39,757 bases of DNA from positions 1-39,757 of the forward strand of contig NZ_JAALLN010000028.1 in the NCBI RefSeq assembly GCF_011751075.1. The letters run 5' to 3'. The stretch comes from Flavobacterium poyangense (lineage in GTDB: Bacteria; Bacteroidota; Bacteroidia; Flavobacteriales; Flavobacteriaceae). Position 1 is the stretch's first letter; each line of letters starts with the position of its first letter. This document shows positions 15,856 through 23,120 of this stretch, in pieces. The position numbers were made by a program, and so were the translations under genes. The notes beneath the pieces were generated by a model. That model ran no database searches, had not been told where the DNA came from, and saw only the letters and a list, made by a program, of their open reading frames with translations.

Positions 15856-15900
15856 TAATCGCCCACAATAGGCACCAATTAATCTATTAAAAAAATAAAA

Positions 15901-17142
15901 ATGCAACATTGGGATATCCTTTTATCAAATAAAGTAAACAAAAAAGCTTTTATAGATACTTTACTTTCAGGCACTATCGAAGGAGAACTGGCTGTTTTTA
16001 ACCATCAGAAAGGCATTCTTTTTTCCGATATGGCGATTGAGAAATTTATCGAGAAAGAATACCAATATGACATTGTAGAAGCCTCGCCGGATTCACACCG
16101 CCAGTTGCGAACCTTTTCTTCGGGTGAACGCAAAAAAGAATTTCTTAGATACTGCATCAATCAAAAACCTGATTTTATCATCTTTGATAATCCTTTTGAT
16201 CATTTAGATCAGGCCTCCCGAGTTATTCTAGCAGAATCCTTAAAGAAAATGACTGATACCATCGCCATTATCCAACTGCTCAATCGCTTTGTTGATGTGC
16301 TTGATTTTGTTCCGAATAAAGCCCAGATTAAAGACAATACGTTTGTTTTGCATCCGCTTTTAAAAGTCGAAAGCCATTTCAAGACATTACAAACCACTTC
16401 AATTCCAAAAGCCATAGAACCACATTCGTTTCAGGAAAGCGTCTTGATAAAACTGGACAATGTTTCTGTTAGTTATGAAGAAAGAAAAATTGTAGATCAG
16501 ATCTCTTGGGTTATAAAACCAGGTGAGTTCTGGCAACTTATCGGACCTAATGGCTCCGGAAAAAGTACTATTTTATCTTTAATTACAGGAGACAATCCGA
16601 AAGGATTTGGTCAGGAATTATTCTTATTTGGAAGAAAAAAAGGAACAGGAGAAAGCGTTTGGGACATTAAAAAACAAATCGGAATCTTCGCGACTTCTAT
16701 GACCGATTTATTTCAAAAAGGCCATACGTTAGAACAAATGATCCTATCCGGCTTTTTCGATTCTATCGGATTGTATACCGAACCCACAACACTACAGAAA
16801 CAAAATGTGGCACAGTGGCTTGAGGTTATCGAAATGAGTCACTTAAAAAACAAACGTTTTACCGAACTCTCTATCGGCCAGCAAAGAGTTGCACTGATTG
16901 TTCGCGCTGTTATAAAACACCCGCCTTTATTAATTTTAGACGAACCTGTTGAAGGTTTGGACGACGAAAATGTAGATTTGGTGATTCAGCTTATCAATAC
17001 TATAAAACAGGAAACCAGTGTAGCGATTGTATATGTTTCGCATCGTATCGAACCCGGTCTCGCTCCTACTTCTGTTTTTGAATTAGTACCAACAGCAACA
17101 GGATCAATAGGTAAAATAAAATACCATTCCGAGCCAAACTGA
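15901..17142 (+). CDS. ABC ATPase with degenerate N-terminal and intact C-terminal domain
   Basis: The 413-residue soluble protein has two nucleotide-binding domains, like ModF. The C-terminal domain is complete: Walker A GPNGSGKST (215-223), signature LSIGQQR (323-329), Walker B LLILDEP (343-349) and switch histidine in YVSHR. The N-terminal one keeps the signature SSGERKK (73-79) and a Walker B-like IIFDNPFDHLD (93-103), but has no Walker A and has Asn97 where catalytic Glu is expected, so it cannot hydrolyse ATP on its own. A composite site may form with the second domain's P-loop. No permease gene is nearby; a lipoprotein gene follows after 11 bases. Role (transport, or a soluble ABC-F-like function) is open. 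Confidence 0.88.
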   Translation: MQHWDILLSNKVNKKAFIDTLLSGTIEGELAVFNHQKGILFSDMAIEKFIEKEYQYDIVEASPDSHRQLRTFSSGERKKEFLRYCINQKPDFIIFDNPFDHLDQASRVILAESLKKMTDTIAIIQLLNRFVDVLDFVPNKAQIKDNTFVLHPLLKVESHFKTLQTTSIPKAIEPHSFQESVLIKLDNVSVSYEERKIVDQISWVIKPGEFWQLIGPNGSGKSTILSLITGDNPKGFGQELFLFGRKKGTGESVWDIKKQIGIFATSMTDLFQKGHTLEQMILSGFFDSIGLYTEPTTLQKQNVAQWLEVIEMSHLKNKRFTELSIGQQRVALIVRAVIKHPPLLILDEPVEGLDDENVDLVIQLINTIKQETSVAIVYVSHRIEPGLAPTSVFELVPTATGSIGKIKYHSEPN

Positions 17143-17153
17143 AATCTCTATTT

Positions 17154-17765
17154 ATGAAATTTAAATATCTTTTACTCTTCCTGTCGCCATTATGGCTGCT
17201 TTCTTGCTCCAGTACAATTTCAACGCCAAAAAAAGAATACCATTTGACTAAGGCATCCCAACTCAAATCCGGTTGGCAACAAGATCCAAAAAGTTGGATC
17301 GTACAAAAAGACACTTTAATTGGCCGTGGAGGTCCTATGGCCTGGAGTGTTATGGAATCTAAAAAACAGCTTCCCAAAAATTACGAAATCGATCTGAAAG
17401 TCAATATGACAAAAGAATCTTTATTTGAAATCATGTTGCATATCGATAAGGAAAAATACATCAGAACTTATCTGTACCGAATCGAGCAAAAAATTATTAT
17501 TGGCAGAGGCAAATACATCAAAGGAAGTAATGAATACAACAAACATGGTGGTCCAAGTTTATTTAAAAAGCCAATAAATTTGCAAAACGACCATTGGTAT
17601 GCAGTCAAAATTCGGGTTTTAAACAATCAATTGTTTTTTTCTGTAGATAATGATACTCAATTGGAATGTTCCATAGAGAAAAACAATCTAAGTCAACATG
17701 GAAAATTAGGTTTCATAACCAATGGGGGAGTTAAGATAACCGACTTGGTTGTGAAAAGTATATAA
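17154..17765 (+). CDS. Lipoprotein with LamG/3-keto-disaccharide-hydrolase-like fold
   Basis: The 203-residue product has a lipobox ending at Cys18 (LLSC). The mature part (LKSGWQQDPKSWIVQKDTLIGRGG, ESLFEIMLHIDKEKYIRTYLYR, HWYAVKIRVLNNQLFFSVDN, GKLGFITNGGVKITDLVVKS) follows the jelly-roll plan of DUF1080 / 3-keto-disaccharide hydrolase-like concanavalin lectins, which bind or cleave carbohydrates. No catalytic residues can be named with confidence. It starts 11 bases after the ABC ATPase gene and is likely co-transcribed. A 53-bp inverted-repeat copy starts about 20 bases past its stop. Confidence 0.8.
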   Translation: MKFKYLLLFLSPLWLLSCSSTISTPKKEYHLTKASQLKSGWQQDPKSWIVQKDTLIGRGGPMAWSVMESKKQLPKNYEIDLKVNMTKESLFEIMLHIDKEKYIRTYLYRIEQKIIIGRGKYIKGSNEYNKHGGPSLFKKPINLQNDHWYAVKIRVLNNQLFFSVDNDTQLECSIEKNNLSQHGKLGFITNGGVKITDLVVKSI

Positions 17766-17785
17766 GCCACCCATATGGGTATTTT

Positions 17786-17838
17786 TTTTTTAACACATAG
17801 AGACATAGTTTTTAGCAATGTGTAAAAGGCGTTTCACT
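17786..17838 (-). repeat. 53-bp perfect repeat, copy 2
   Basis: Reverse complement of 15803-15855, identical over 53 bases. It lies just past the stop of the lipoprotein gene, on the opposite side of the ABC/lipoprotein pair from copy 1. Confidence 0.9.
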
Positions 17839-17887
17839 AATTTAAATCCGCATAGTTGGACTATTTGATAGAAATGTATTTCTTTAA

Positions 17888-18086
17888 ATATTTCTAACAC
17901 AAAATGAACTTCGGAGAAACGACATGTTTATAACAAATATTTCCAAAGCAAAATGAGCTTCAGAGAAGCGACATATTTATAGCAAAATATTTCCAACGCA
18001 AAGAGAGCTTCAGAGAAGCGACATGTTTATAGCAAATATTTTCAACGTAAAGAGAGCTCCGTAGGTGCGACATCTAAATTTGCTAT
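17888..18086 (+). repeat. Four-copy 49-50-bp tandem repeat with internal hairpin
   Basis: Units start ATATTT(C/T) at 17888, 17937, 17987 and 18036. Each carries ..AACGCAAAGAGAGCTTC.. and GCGACAT.. segments. Units 2 and 3 hold the hairpin GCTTC-AGA-GAAGC; unit 4 has GCTCC-GTA-GGTGC, where T-to-C in the left arm is matched by A-to-G in the right. It fills most of the 17766-18230 gene-free stretch between a plus-strand lipoprotein gene and the rluD terminators. Confidence 0.85.
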
Positions 18087-18141
18087 GCCGCTCCTCCGGA
18101 ACTTAATATCATTATTATCAAATTCTATCTATAAATATATC

Positions 18142-18160
18142 GCCCCTCCGGGGCTTTTTT
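18142..18160 (+). terminator. Short GC-rich terminator after the tandem repeat
   Basis: GCCCC (18142-18146) and GGGGC (18150-18154) pair around TCC, followed by six T residues on the plus strand. It would stop transcripts from the ABC/lipoprotein operon, which run through the 49-bp tandem repeat first. Confidence 0.7.
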
Positions 18161-18180
18161 ATTCTACATAAACAAAAAAA

Positions 18181-18202
18181 GTCGGAAGATAAATCTTCCG
18201 AC
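18181..18202 (-). terminator. Terminator of the PASTA-rluD operon
   Basis: GTCGGAAGAT (18181-18190) pairs with ATCTTCCGAC (18193-18202) around a two-base loop. On the minus strand it is followed by a T-tract (complement of 18174-18180). It lies 28 bases past the rluD stop. Confidence 0.85.
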
Positions 18203-18230
18203 CTTAACTACCTTGCGGGCTTTCTATTTT

Positions 18231-19274
18231 TTAATTCTCTTCGTCTTCTGTGTTATGCGATTTCGAATAATTTCTCCATTTTTCGATGCAATCTTTAAAA
18301 TCATCAGGAAGTTCGGTATCAAAACGCATCATTTCTCCAGTATTTGGGTGTACAAAACCAAGTGTTTTGGCATGCAACGCCTGACGAGGTAATGCTTTAA
18401 AACAGTTATCGATAAATTGTTTGTACTTCGTAAAGGTGGTTCCTTTCAAAATCAAATGTCCCCCGTAACGTTCGTCATTAAACAACGGATGTCCGATATG
18501 TTTCATGTGGGCACGTATTTGGTGTGTTCTGCCTGTTTCTAATTTGCAGGAAATAAGCGTAACATAACCAAAACGTTCCAGAACTTTATAATGTGTAATC
18601 GCAGGTTTCCCTATTTCAGGATCAGTAAAAACGGCCATTTGCATACGGTCTTTTAAGTGTCTGGCCAGATTTCCTTCGATAGTTCCGGTTTCTTCCGCTA
18701 CATTTCCCCAAACAAGAGCGATGTACTCCCGTTCAGAAGTTTTTGCCTCAAATTGTTTGGCTAAATGTGTCATGGCAGCTTCTGTTTTAGCCACAACCAA
18801 AAGCCCCGAAGTATCCTTGTCAATACGATGTACCAATCCCGGACGCTCACTACTGTTCATTGGCAGATTATCAAAATGATGTGCCAAAGCATTTACCAAT
18901 GTTCCGGTATAATTTCCGTGACCCGGATGCACTACCATCCCCGGCTCTTTGTTGATTAGTAACAAAGCATCATCTTCATAAACAATATTCAACGGAATAT
19001 CTTCCGGAAGAATATGATTTTCAAACGGCGGGTGCGATAACATTACCGTCACCACATCAAATGGTTTTACTTTATAATTTGATTTTACCGGAATATCATT
19101 TACAAAAATGTTTCCATCAGTAGCTGCGTTCTGAATCTTATTTCGGGTCGCATTCTGAATCAAATTCATTAAATATTTATCAATACGCAATAGCGCCTGA
19201 CCTTTAGGGACTTCAAATCTGAAATGCTCGAATAACTCGTCTTCCAGATCTAAATTTTCAATATTATTGTTCAT
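18231..19274 (-). CDS. rluD: Ribosomal large-subunit pseudouridine synthase RluD-type
   Basis: A 347-residue RluA/RluD-family enzyme. An N-terminal S4 RNA-binding domain (about 28-75, RIDKYLMNLIQNATRNKIQ) is followed by the synthase domain with HRIDKDTSGLLVV; Asp152 in HRID is the expected catalytic nucleophile. A GRTHQIRAHM motif near residue 245 and the YGG..LHA end are also typical. It converts specific uridines in 23S rRNA helix 69 to pseudouridine. Its ATG overlaps the stop of the PASTA gene by 11 bases, so translation is coupled. It is the last gene of a two-gene operon. Confidence 0.95.
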   Translation of the reverse strand: MNNNIENLDLEDELFEHFRFEVPKGQALLRIDKYLMNLIQNATRNKIQNAATDGNIFVNDIPVKSNYKVKPFDVVTVMLSHPPFENHILPEDIPLNIVYEDDALLLINKEPGMVVHPGHGNYTGTLVNALAHHFDNLPMNSSERPGLVHRIDKDTSGLLVVAKTEAAMTHLAKQFEAKTSEREYIALVWGNVAEETGTIEGNLARHLKDRMQMAVFTDPEIGKPAITHYKVLERFGYVTLISCKLETGRTHQIRAHMKHIGHPLFNDERYGGHLILKGTTFTKYKQFIDNCFKALPRQALHAKTLGFVHPNTGEMMRFDTELPDDFKDCIEKWRNYSKSHNTEDEEN

Positions 19275-19887
19275 CTTTTGGGGTTTCAGTTGGTGGCACA
19301 GCTAAACTATCTGTCGCCTGACTGTCATCTGCATACGTTGCTTTTCCGTCTCCTAAAACCAAATCAATCTTAGAAGCCTTCAATACACGATCACCTACTT
19401 TTAAATTTCTTCCTTTGTAACGCATCTCCAAAACCATATCTTTTCCAAGGTTTGGAATATAAGTAATTGTTCCTGCTTCAAGTCCTAAAGCTTTTAGAGT
19501 AGGAACTGCTTCACGATACGTTTTTTCTATTAAATCCGGAATTCGAACAGACGAAAACCCGGATGCATTAATTTTTATATATATTTTTCTACCAACTTTT
19601 ACCTTTGTTCCAGGTAATGGATCCTGCTCTACTACACTGTATTTCGGAAATTCACTTCTGTAATCAACGCTATCCAAAAGCACGTAATCTAAGTCCAGAT
19701 CGTCTAATTTTGCTTCAACTTGCTCTTCTGTTAATTTAGATAAATCCGGAACAGCAATTTCATGTCCATGATCAGTTGTAAAAGTCAACCAATGCATAAA
19801 CAAATAACCTAAAACTGCAATAATAGCAGCCGCACCTAAAACTTGTAAAAAGAACACACGGCTTGTTAAATACTTACGTAAACTCAT
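19264..19887 (-). CDS. PASTA domain membrane protein
   Basis: A 207-residue protein with a basic N-terminus (MSLRKYLTSR), one membrane helix at about 13-32 (FFLQVLGAAAIIAVLGYLFM) and then extracytoplasmic PASTA repeats: VPDLSKLTEEQVEAKLDDL, VVEQDPLPGTKVKVGRKI, and IPDLIEKTYREAVPTLKALG. PASTA domains bind peptidoglycan fragments in kinases and penicillin-binding proteins; here no enzymatic domain is attached. I start at 19887 because a -7 promoter box (19908-19915) overlaps the longer frame from 19932. It is translationally coupled to rluD, a pairing I recall in flavobacteria, next to ddl. Confidence 0.88.
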   Translation of the reverse strand: MSLRKYLTSRVFFLQVLGAAAIIAVLGYLFMHWLTFTTDHGHEIAVPDLSKLTEEQVEAKLDDLDLDYVLLDSVDYRSEFPKYSVVEQDPLPGTKVKVGRKIYIKINASGFSSVRIPDLIEKTYREAVPTLKALGLEAGTITYIPNLGKDMVLEMRYKGRNLKVGDRVLKASKIDLVLGDGKATYADDSQATDSLAVPPTETPKDEQ

Positions 19888-19907
19888 AAAATTATTTTTA
19901 GTTGTGG

Positions 19908-19915
19908 CAAAGATA
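19908..19915 (-). promoter_or_regulatory. -7 box TATCTTTG for the PASTA-rluD operon
   Basis: TATCTTTG on the minus strand fits TANNTTTG and lies 20 bases upstream of the ATG at 19887. It sits inside the in-frame extension to 19932, which argues for the shorter start. A convincing TTG at the right distance is not seen. Confidence 0.5.
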
Positions 19916-20114
19916 AACCTATTTCGTTTCAAAAAAAATGATAATTTTGTTTAAAACAAGAAAGCGCTCCATACACATTATTAGAAGGAGCTGTTCCCTT
20001 ATGGGACTTTCGATGTTAAAAGCAAGATTTTATTTTAATAACGTAAAAAAGAGGCTTTCAATATTTAATTAGTAATTATTTGTCTTTGTGGTAAAAAAAT
20101 GAAACTCAAAATTT

Positions 20115-20153
20115 AACCGCAAAGGCGCAAAGATTTTACGCAAAGTTCGCAAG
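20115..20153 (+). repeat. CGCAAAG-word repeat
   Basis: AACCGCAAAGGCGCAAAGAT followed by TTTACGCAAAGTTCGCAAG. Related stretches are at 28846-28870 (TTAACCGCAAGGGTCGCAAAG), inverted at 32484-32503 (CTTGCGCCCTTTGCGGTTAA) and 33016-33039 (CGCAAAGT x3 in 8-bp phase). Part of the 19888-20239 leader region between rluD/PASTA and ddl, which otherwise holds only the heptad array and a weak AGGAGCTGTTCCC remnant. Confidence 0.6.
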
Positions 20154-20164
20154 ATTCTGAAAAC

Positions 20165-20199
20165 CTGAAACCTGAAACTTGAAACTTGAAACTTGAAAC
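20165..20199 (+). repeat. Five-unit 7-bp tandem array (CTGAAAC/TTGAAAC) in the ddl leader
   Basis: CTGAAAC twice then TTGAAAC three times, in exact seven-base phase, ending 40 bases before the ddl ATG. Upstream ATTCTGAAAAC looks like a decayed unit. The same words occur, in both orientations, at 25184-25232 and 25494-25528. Confidence 0.85.
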
Positions 20200-20239
20200 A
20201 AACAAAAGAAACAAACAAAAACATACTAAACATCAAAAA

Positions 20240-21211
20240 ATGAAAAACATAGCCATCATCATGGGCGGATATTCAAGTGAATATAAAATTTCACTGATCA
20301 GCGGAAACGTCGTGCACCAATATCTTGACAAAACAAAATACGTTGGTTTTCGCATTCATATTTTCAAAGAAAAATGGGTCTATGTAGACGAAAACGATGC
20401 TGAATTTCCAATCGATAAAAACGATTTCTCCGTAACGGTAAACGGGCAAAAAATCACTTTTGACTGTGTTTTCAATGCCATTCACGGTACTCCGGGTGAA
20501 GATGGACTAATGCAGGCTTATTTTGAGTTACTAAATATTCCGCAATCGTCTTGTGATTATTATCAATCGGCACTTACTTTTAATAAACGTGATCTATTAT
20601 CTGTTTTAAAACCATACGGAATCAAAACGGCGATTTCGTATTACTTAAACAAAGGAGATGTAATCAATACAGAAGAAATTGTAAAAAAAGTAGGTTTACC
20701 TTGTTTCGTAAAACCAAACAAAGCCGGTTCAAGCTTCGGAATCTCAAAAGTAAAAACCGAAGCCGAATTGCCAATTGCCATTGAAGTTGCTTACAAAGAA
20801 GACAACGAAATCATCATTGAAAGTTTCCTTGACGGAACCGAAGTTTCTGTTGGAGTAATTAATTACCAGGGAAAAACCATTGTTCTACCAATAACAGAAA
20901 TTGTTTCAGACAATGACTTCTTTGATTATGAAGCCAAATACGAAGGGAAATCGCAAGAAATAACACCCGCAAGAATCTCAGATGAATTAACTCAAAAAGT
21001 TGGAGAAACTGCCAAACGTGCTTACGAAGTTTTAAAAATGAAAGGTTTCTCACGAAGCGAATTCATTATTGTAAACAACGAGCCGTATATGCTCGAAATG
21101 AATACCATTCCGGGATTAACTACAGAAAGTCTGATTCCACAACAAGCCAAAGCAGCGGGAATTTCTCTGGAAGATTTATTCACAAATGCAATTGAGCTGG
21201 CGTTAGCTTAA
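20240..21211 (+). CDS. ddl: D-alanine--D-alanine ligase
   Basis: The 323-residue enzyme joins two D-alanines with ATP for the peptidoglycan pentapeptide. The N-terminal domain starts KNIAIIMGGYSSEYKISLISG (Ddl GGxSxEhxVS motif with Tyr in the middle). The ATP-grasp core has FVKPNKAGSSFGISKV (about residues 158-173), an EVSVGV strand, and the C-terminal metal-binding PYMLEMNTIPGLTTESLIPQ. I chose the ATG at 20240 because the 18 extra codons back to 20186 are Lys/Asn-rich translations of the repeat-filled leader. It is divergent from the PASTA-rluD operon; a hairpin at 21223-21268 follows. Confidence 0.96.
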   Translation: MKNIAIIMGGYSSEYKISLISGNVVHQYLDKTKYVGFRIHIFKEKWVYVDENDAEFPIDKNDFSVTVNGQKITFDCVFNAIHGTPGEDGLMQAYFELLNIPQSSCDYYQSALTFNKRDLLSVLKPYGIKTAISYYLNKGDVINTEEIVKKVGLPCFVKPNKAGSSFGISKVKTEAELPIAIEVAYKEDNEIIIESFLDGTEVSVGVINYQGKTIVLPITEIVSDNDFFDYEAKYEGKSQEITPARISDELTQKVGETAKRAYEVLKMKGFSRSEFIIVNNEPYMLEMNTIPGLTTESLIPQQAKAAGISLEDLFTNAIELALA

Positions 21212-21222
21212 CATAAGATACT

Positions 21223-21268
21223 AAGGTTCTGAGATTCTGAGTTACTGAGATCTTAGAACCTTTTTTTC
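21223..21268 (+). terminator. Terminator-like hairpin of ddl built from 8-bp words
   Basis: AAGGTTCT (21223-21230) pairs with AGAACCTT (21255-21262), followed by T residues to 21267. The whole stem-loop reads as five 8-bp units: AAGGTTCT, GAGATTCT, GAGTTACT, GAGATCTT, AGAACCTT. It thus serves as a likely ddl terminator and belongs to the octad repeat family. Confidence 0.65.
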
Positions 21269-21300
21269 ATCGCTATTGACCTTCACCATCAAAATAAAAT

Positions 21301-21340
21301 CTCAGAGCCTTTGCAACTCTGAACCTCAGAACCTCAAAAA
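21301..21340 (+). repeat. Five-unit 8-bp array forming the coaD leader
   Basis: CTCAGAGC, CTTTGCAA, CTCTGAAC, CTCAGAAC, CTCAAAAA in eight-base phase, ending two bases before the coaD ATG. Read on the minus strand it repeats GGTTCTGAG and CTCTGAG seen at 21225-21233, so the two arrays face each other across a 38-base spacer. Confidence 0.7.
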
Positions 21341-21342
21341 AA

Positions 21343-21801
21343 ATGAGAAAAGCTATATTCCCGGGATCATTTGACCCCATTACTTTAGGACACGAAGACA
21401 TTATCAAAAGAGGAATTCCTTTATTTGATGAAATTGTAATTGCCATCGGTGTTAATGCCGAAAAAAAGTATATGTTTTCACTCGAAGAAAGAAAACGTTT
21501 CATCGAAGAAACTTTTAAAGACGAGCCTAAAATTTCGGTTGTTACATATGAAGGACTAACCATCGATTTGGCAAAAAAACAAAAGGCCAATTTTATCCTT
21601 AGAGGCCTCCGTAATCCTGCTGATTTTGAATTCGAAAAAGCCATTGCCCACACCAACAGAAAACTTTCTAAAATCGAAACCGTATTTCTGTTAACAGCGG
21701 CAAGTACTTCATTTATCAGTTCAAGCATCGTACGTGATGTGTTACGTCATGGTGGTGAATATGAAATGCTGGTGCCGGATGCGGTAAGGATTCAGAAATA
21801 A
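21343..21801 (+). CDS. coaD: Phosphopantetheine adenylyltransferase
   Basis: The 152-residue nucleotidyltransferase has the TxGH motif (FPGSFDPITLGHEDII, Thr14-His17) and the ISSSIVRDV motif near residue 126, and the length typical of CoaD. It transfers AMP from ATP to 4'-phosphopantetheine, making dephospho-CoA, the penultimate step of coenzyme A synthesis. It begins 131 bases after ddl, behind the hairpin at 21223-21268, and is followed after 12 bases by a lipoprotein gene that may be co-transcribed. Confidence 0.96.
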   Translation: MRKAIFPGSFDPITLGHEDIIKRGIPLFDEIVIAIGVNAEKKYMFSLEERKRFIEETFKDEPKISVVTYEGLTIDLAKKQKANFILRGLRNPADFEFEKAIAHTNRKLSKIETVFLLTAASTSFISSSIVRDVLRHGGEYEMLVPDAVRIQK

Positions 21802-21813
21802 ATTACAATATCT

Positions 21814-22320
21814 ATGAGATTCGAAAAAATAATAATCTGTTTATTGATACTCAGTTTATCCAGCTGTGCAACTAAAAGTAATTTTTCAAAAAACAACCTT
21901 AAAAAGGATTATTTTAAAGACAAAACAATTGTATTTTCATTTAATGAAAATAGTGTTCAGAACATTAAAAAATCAGGTCCCTGGGTTGGAATAGAAAGAC
22001 CACCTAATATTAATGAGACTTTCAATGAATCGGTGCTAAAACTGGCAAAGGAGACTAAAATCAATTTAAAAATAAAATATTTTAAAAATCAAGAAATCAA
22101 TAATTCGGATATTAATATTGATGCCGAAATAACTGACATTTCATGGATGTTTGAATTGTCATCTGCAACAATGGTCGCTACAATTCATTATAAAATTGGA
22201 GATAAAATTTATAAAAAGGTAGGGCTTTTCAAAAATATGTCTGGCGGATTTGAAAAAAGAAACTTAATTAAGACTTTAAAAACGGCACATTACTCCCTTT
22301 TACAAGAACTACAAAAATAA
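21814..22320 (+). CDS. Predicted lipoprotein, unknown function
   Basis: The 168-residue product has a lipobox ending at Cys18 (LSLSSC). The mature region includes basic/Asn-rich segments and strands such as NINLKIKYFKNQEI, SDINIDAEITDISW and MVATIHYKIGDKIYKKVG, in keeping with a small beta-rich envelope protein. No family is recognised. It lies 12 bases after coaD, but its product has no evident link to CoA synthesis. Confidence 0.72.
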   Translation: MRFEKIIICLLILSLSSCATKSNFSKNNLKKDYFKDKTIVFSFNENSVQNIKKSGPWVGIERPPNINETFNESVLKLAKETKINLKIKYFKNQEINNSDINIDAEITDISWMFELSSATMVATIHYKIGDKIYKKVGLFKNMSGGFEKRNLIKTLKTAHYSLLQELQK

Positions 22321-22392
22321 AATCAAAGAACGATTAACTTGTAACTGAAATCAGTTATAAGTAATTTCGCATTTTACACTAAAATACAAATA

Positions 22393-22971
22393 ATGAGCAT
22401 AGAAAGAGAATTAAACAAGCGTAGCGGATCGAAATGTGAACTTTGTGGCACAACGGAAAATCTAAAAGTATATACCGTTTTACCAACTCAAAAAGGCGGA
22501 ATCGACGAAAGTATATTGGCCTGCACCACTTGTATTGATCAAATTGAAAATCCCGATAATGTCGATTTAAATCACTGGAGATGTCTTAACGACAGTATGT
22601 GGAACGAAAATGTTGCCGTACAAGTTGTAGCCTGGAGAATGCTAAGCCGCATGCGTGCAGCCGGATGGCCACAGGAATTGCTTGATATGATGTACTTAGA
22701 CGAAGATACTTTGGTCTGGGCACAAGCAACCGGAGAAGGTGAAGATGACGAAAACAAATTGATTCACCGCGACAGCAACGGAGTAATTCTTGAGCACGGA
22801 GATTCTGTAGTTTTAATCAAAGATCTAAAAGTAAAAGGATCAAGCATGGTTGCCAAACAGGGAACGGCAGTGCGTAACATTCGTTTAGATCATGAAAACG
22901 CAGAGTATATAGAAGGTAAAGTCGACGGACAGCAAATTGTTATTATCACGCAGTACGTTAAGAAGATATAG
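22393..22971 (+). CDS. PhnA-like zinc-ribbon/SH3 protein
   Basis: A 192-residue protein. A zinc ribbon is formed by C15/C18 (KCELCGTT) and C44/C47 (ACTTC), the latter before the acidic middle. The C-terminal SH3-like domain runs SNGVILEHGDSVVLIKDLKVKG...AKQGTAVRNIRL, matching the PhnA family, which is longer here than the 110-residue E. coli PhnA owing to an inserted segment of about 60 residues rich in Trp/Met/Asp. Despite the name, the family is not a phosphonate hydrolase (PhnA in E. coli is of unknown function). It faces a minus-strand gene across a bidirectional terminator. Confidence 0.87.
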   Translation: MSIERELNKRSGSKCELCGTTENLKVYTVLPTQKGGIDESILACTTCIDQIENPDNVDLNHWRCLNDSMWNENVAVQVVAWRMLSRMRAAGWPQELLDMMYLDEDTLVWAQATGEGEDDENKLIHRDSNGVILEHGDSVVLIKDLKVKGSSMVAKQGTAVRNIRLDHENAEYIEGKVDGQQIVIITQYVKKI

Positions 22972-23032
22972 CTTTTTGAGGCTCAAAGAAACAAAGTGAC
23001 AAAGGTTTCTCATTGAAAAAATGTGAAACTTT

Positions 23033-23060
23033 TTACATCTTACATATTACATATTACATT
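23033..23060 (+). repeat. Four-unit 7-bp tandem array (TTACATC/TTACATA/TTACATT)
   Basis: TTACATC, TTACATA, TTACATA, TTACATT in exact seven-base phase, then TCACAAA. It fills the gap between phnA and the terminator at 23067-23100. Words resemble those of the array at 13987-14049. Confidence 0.75.
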
Positions 23061-23066
23061 TCACAA

Positions 23067-23100
23067 AAAAAGGCTATTCAAAAATCTGAATAGCCTTTTT
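23067..23100. terminator. Bidirectional terminator between convergent genes
   Basis: AAAAAGGCTATTCA (23067-23080) and TGAATAGCCTTTTT (23087-23100) pair with a six-base loop. A-tract on one side and T-tract on the other allow stopping in both directions: phnA ends at 22971 and the convergent minus-strand gene ends at 23121. Confidence 0.88.
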
Positions 23101-23120
23101 AATACTGTATTATCTATAAA

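Noticed and set aside
17888..18086. CRISPR array
   Set aside because: Four 49-50-bp units are contiguous and similar throughout; there are no unique spacers.
20186..20239. Upstream ATG giving a longer ddl product
   Set aside because: The additional residues (KLETNKRNKQKHTKHQK) come from low-complexity A-rich leader next to the heptad array; Ddl proteins start at the KNIAIIMGG strand.
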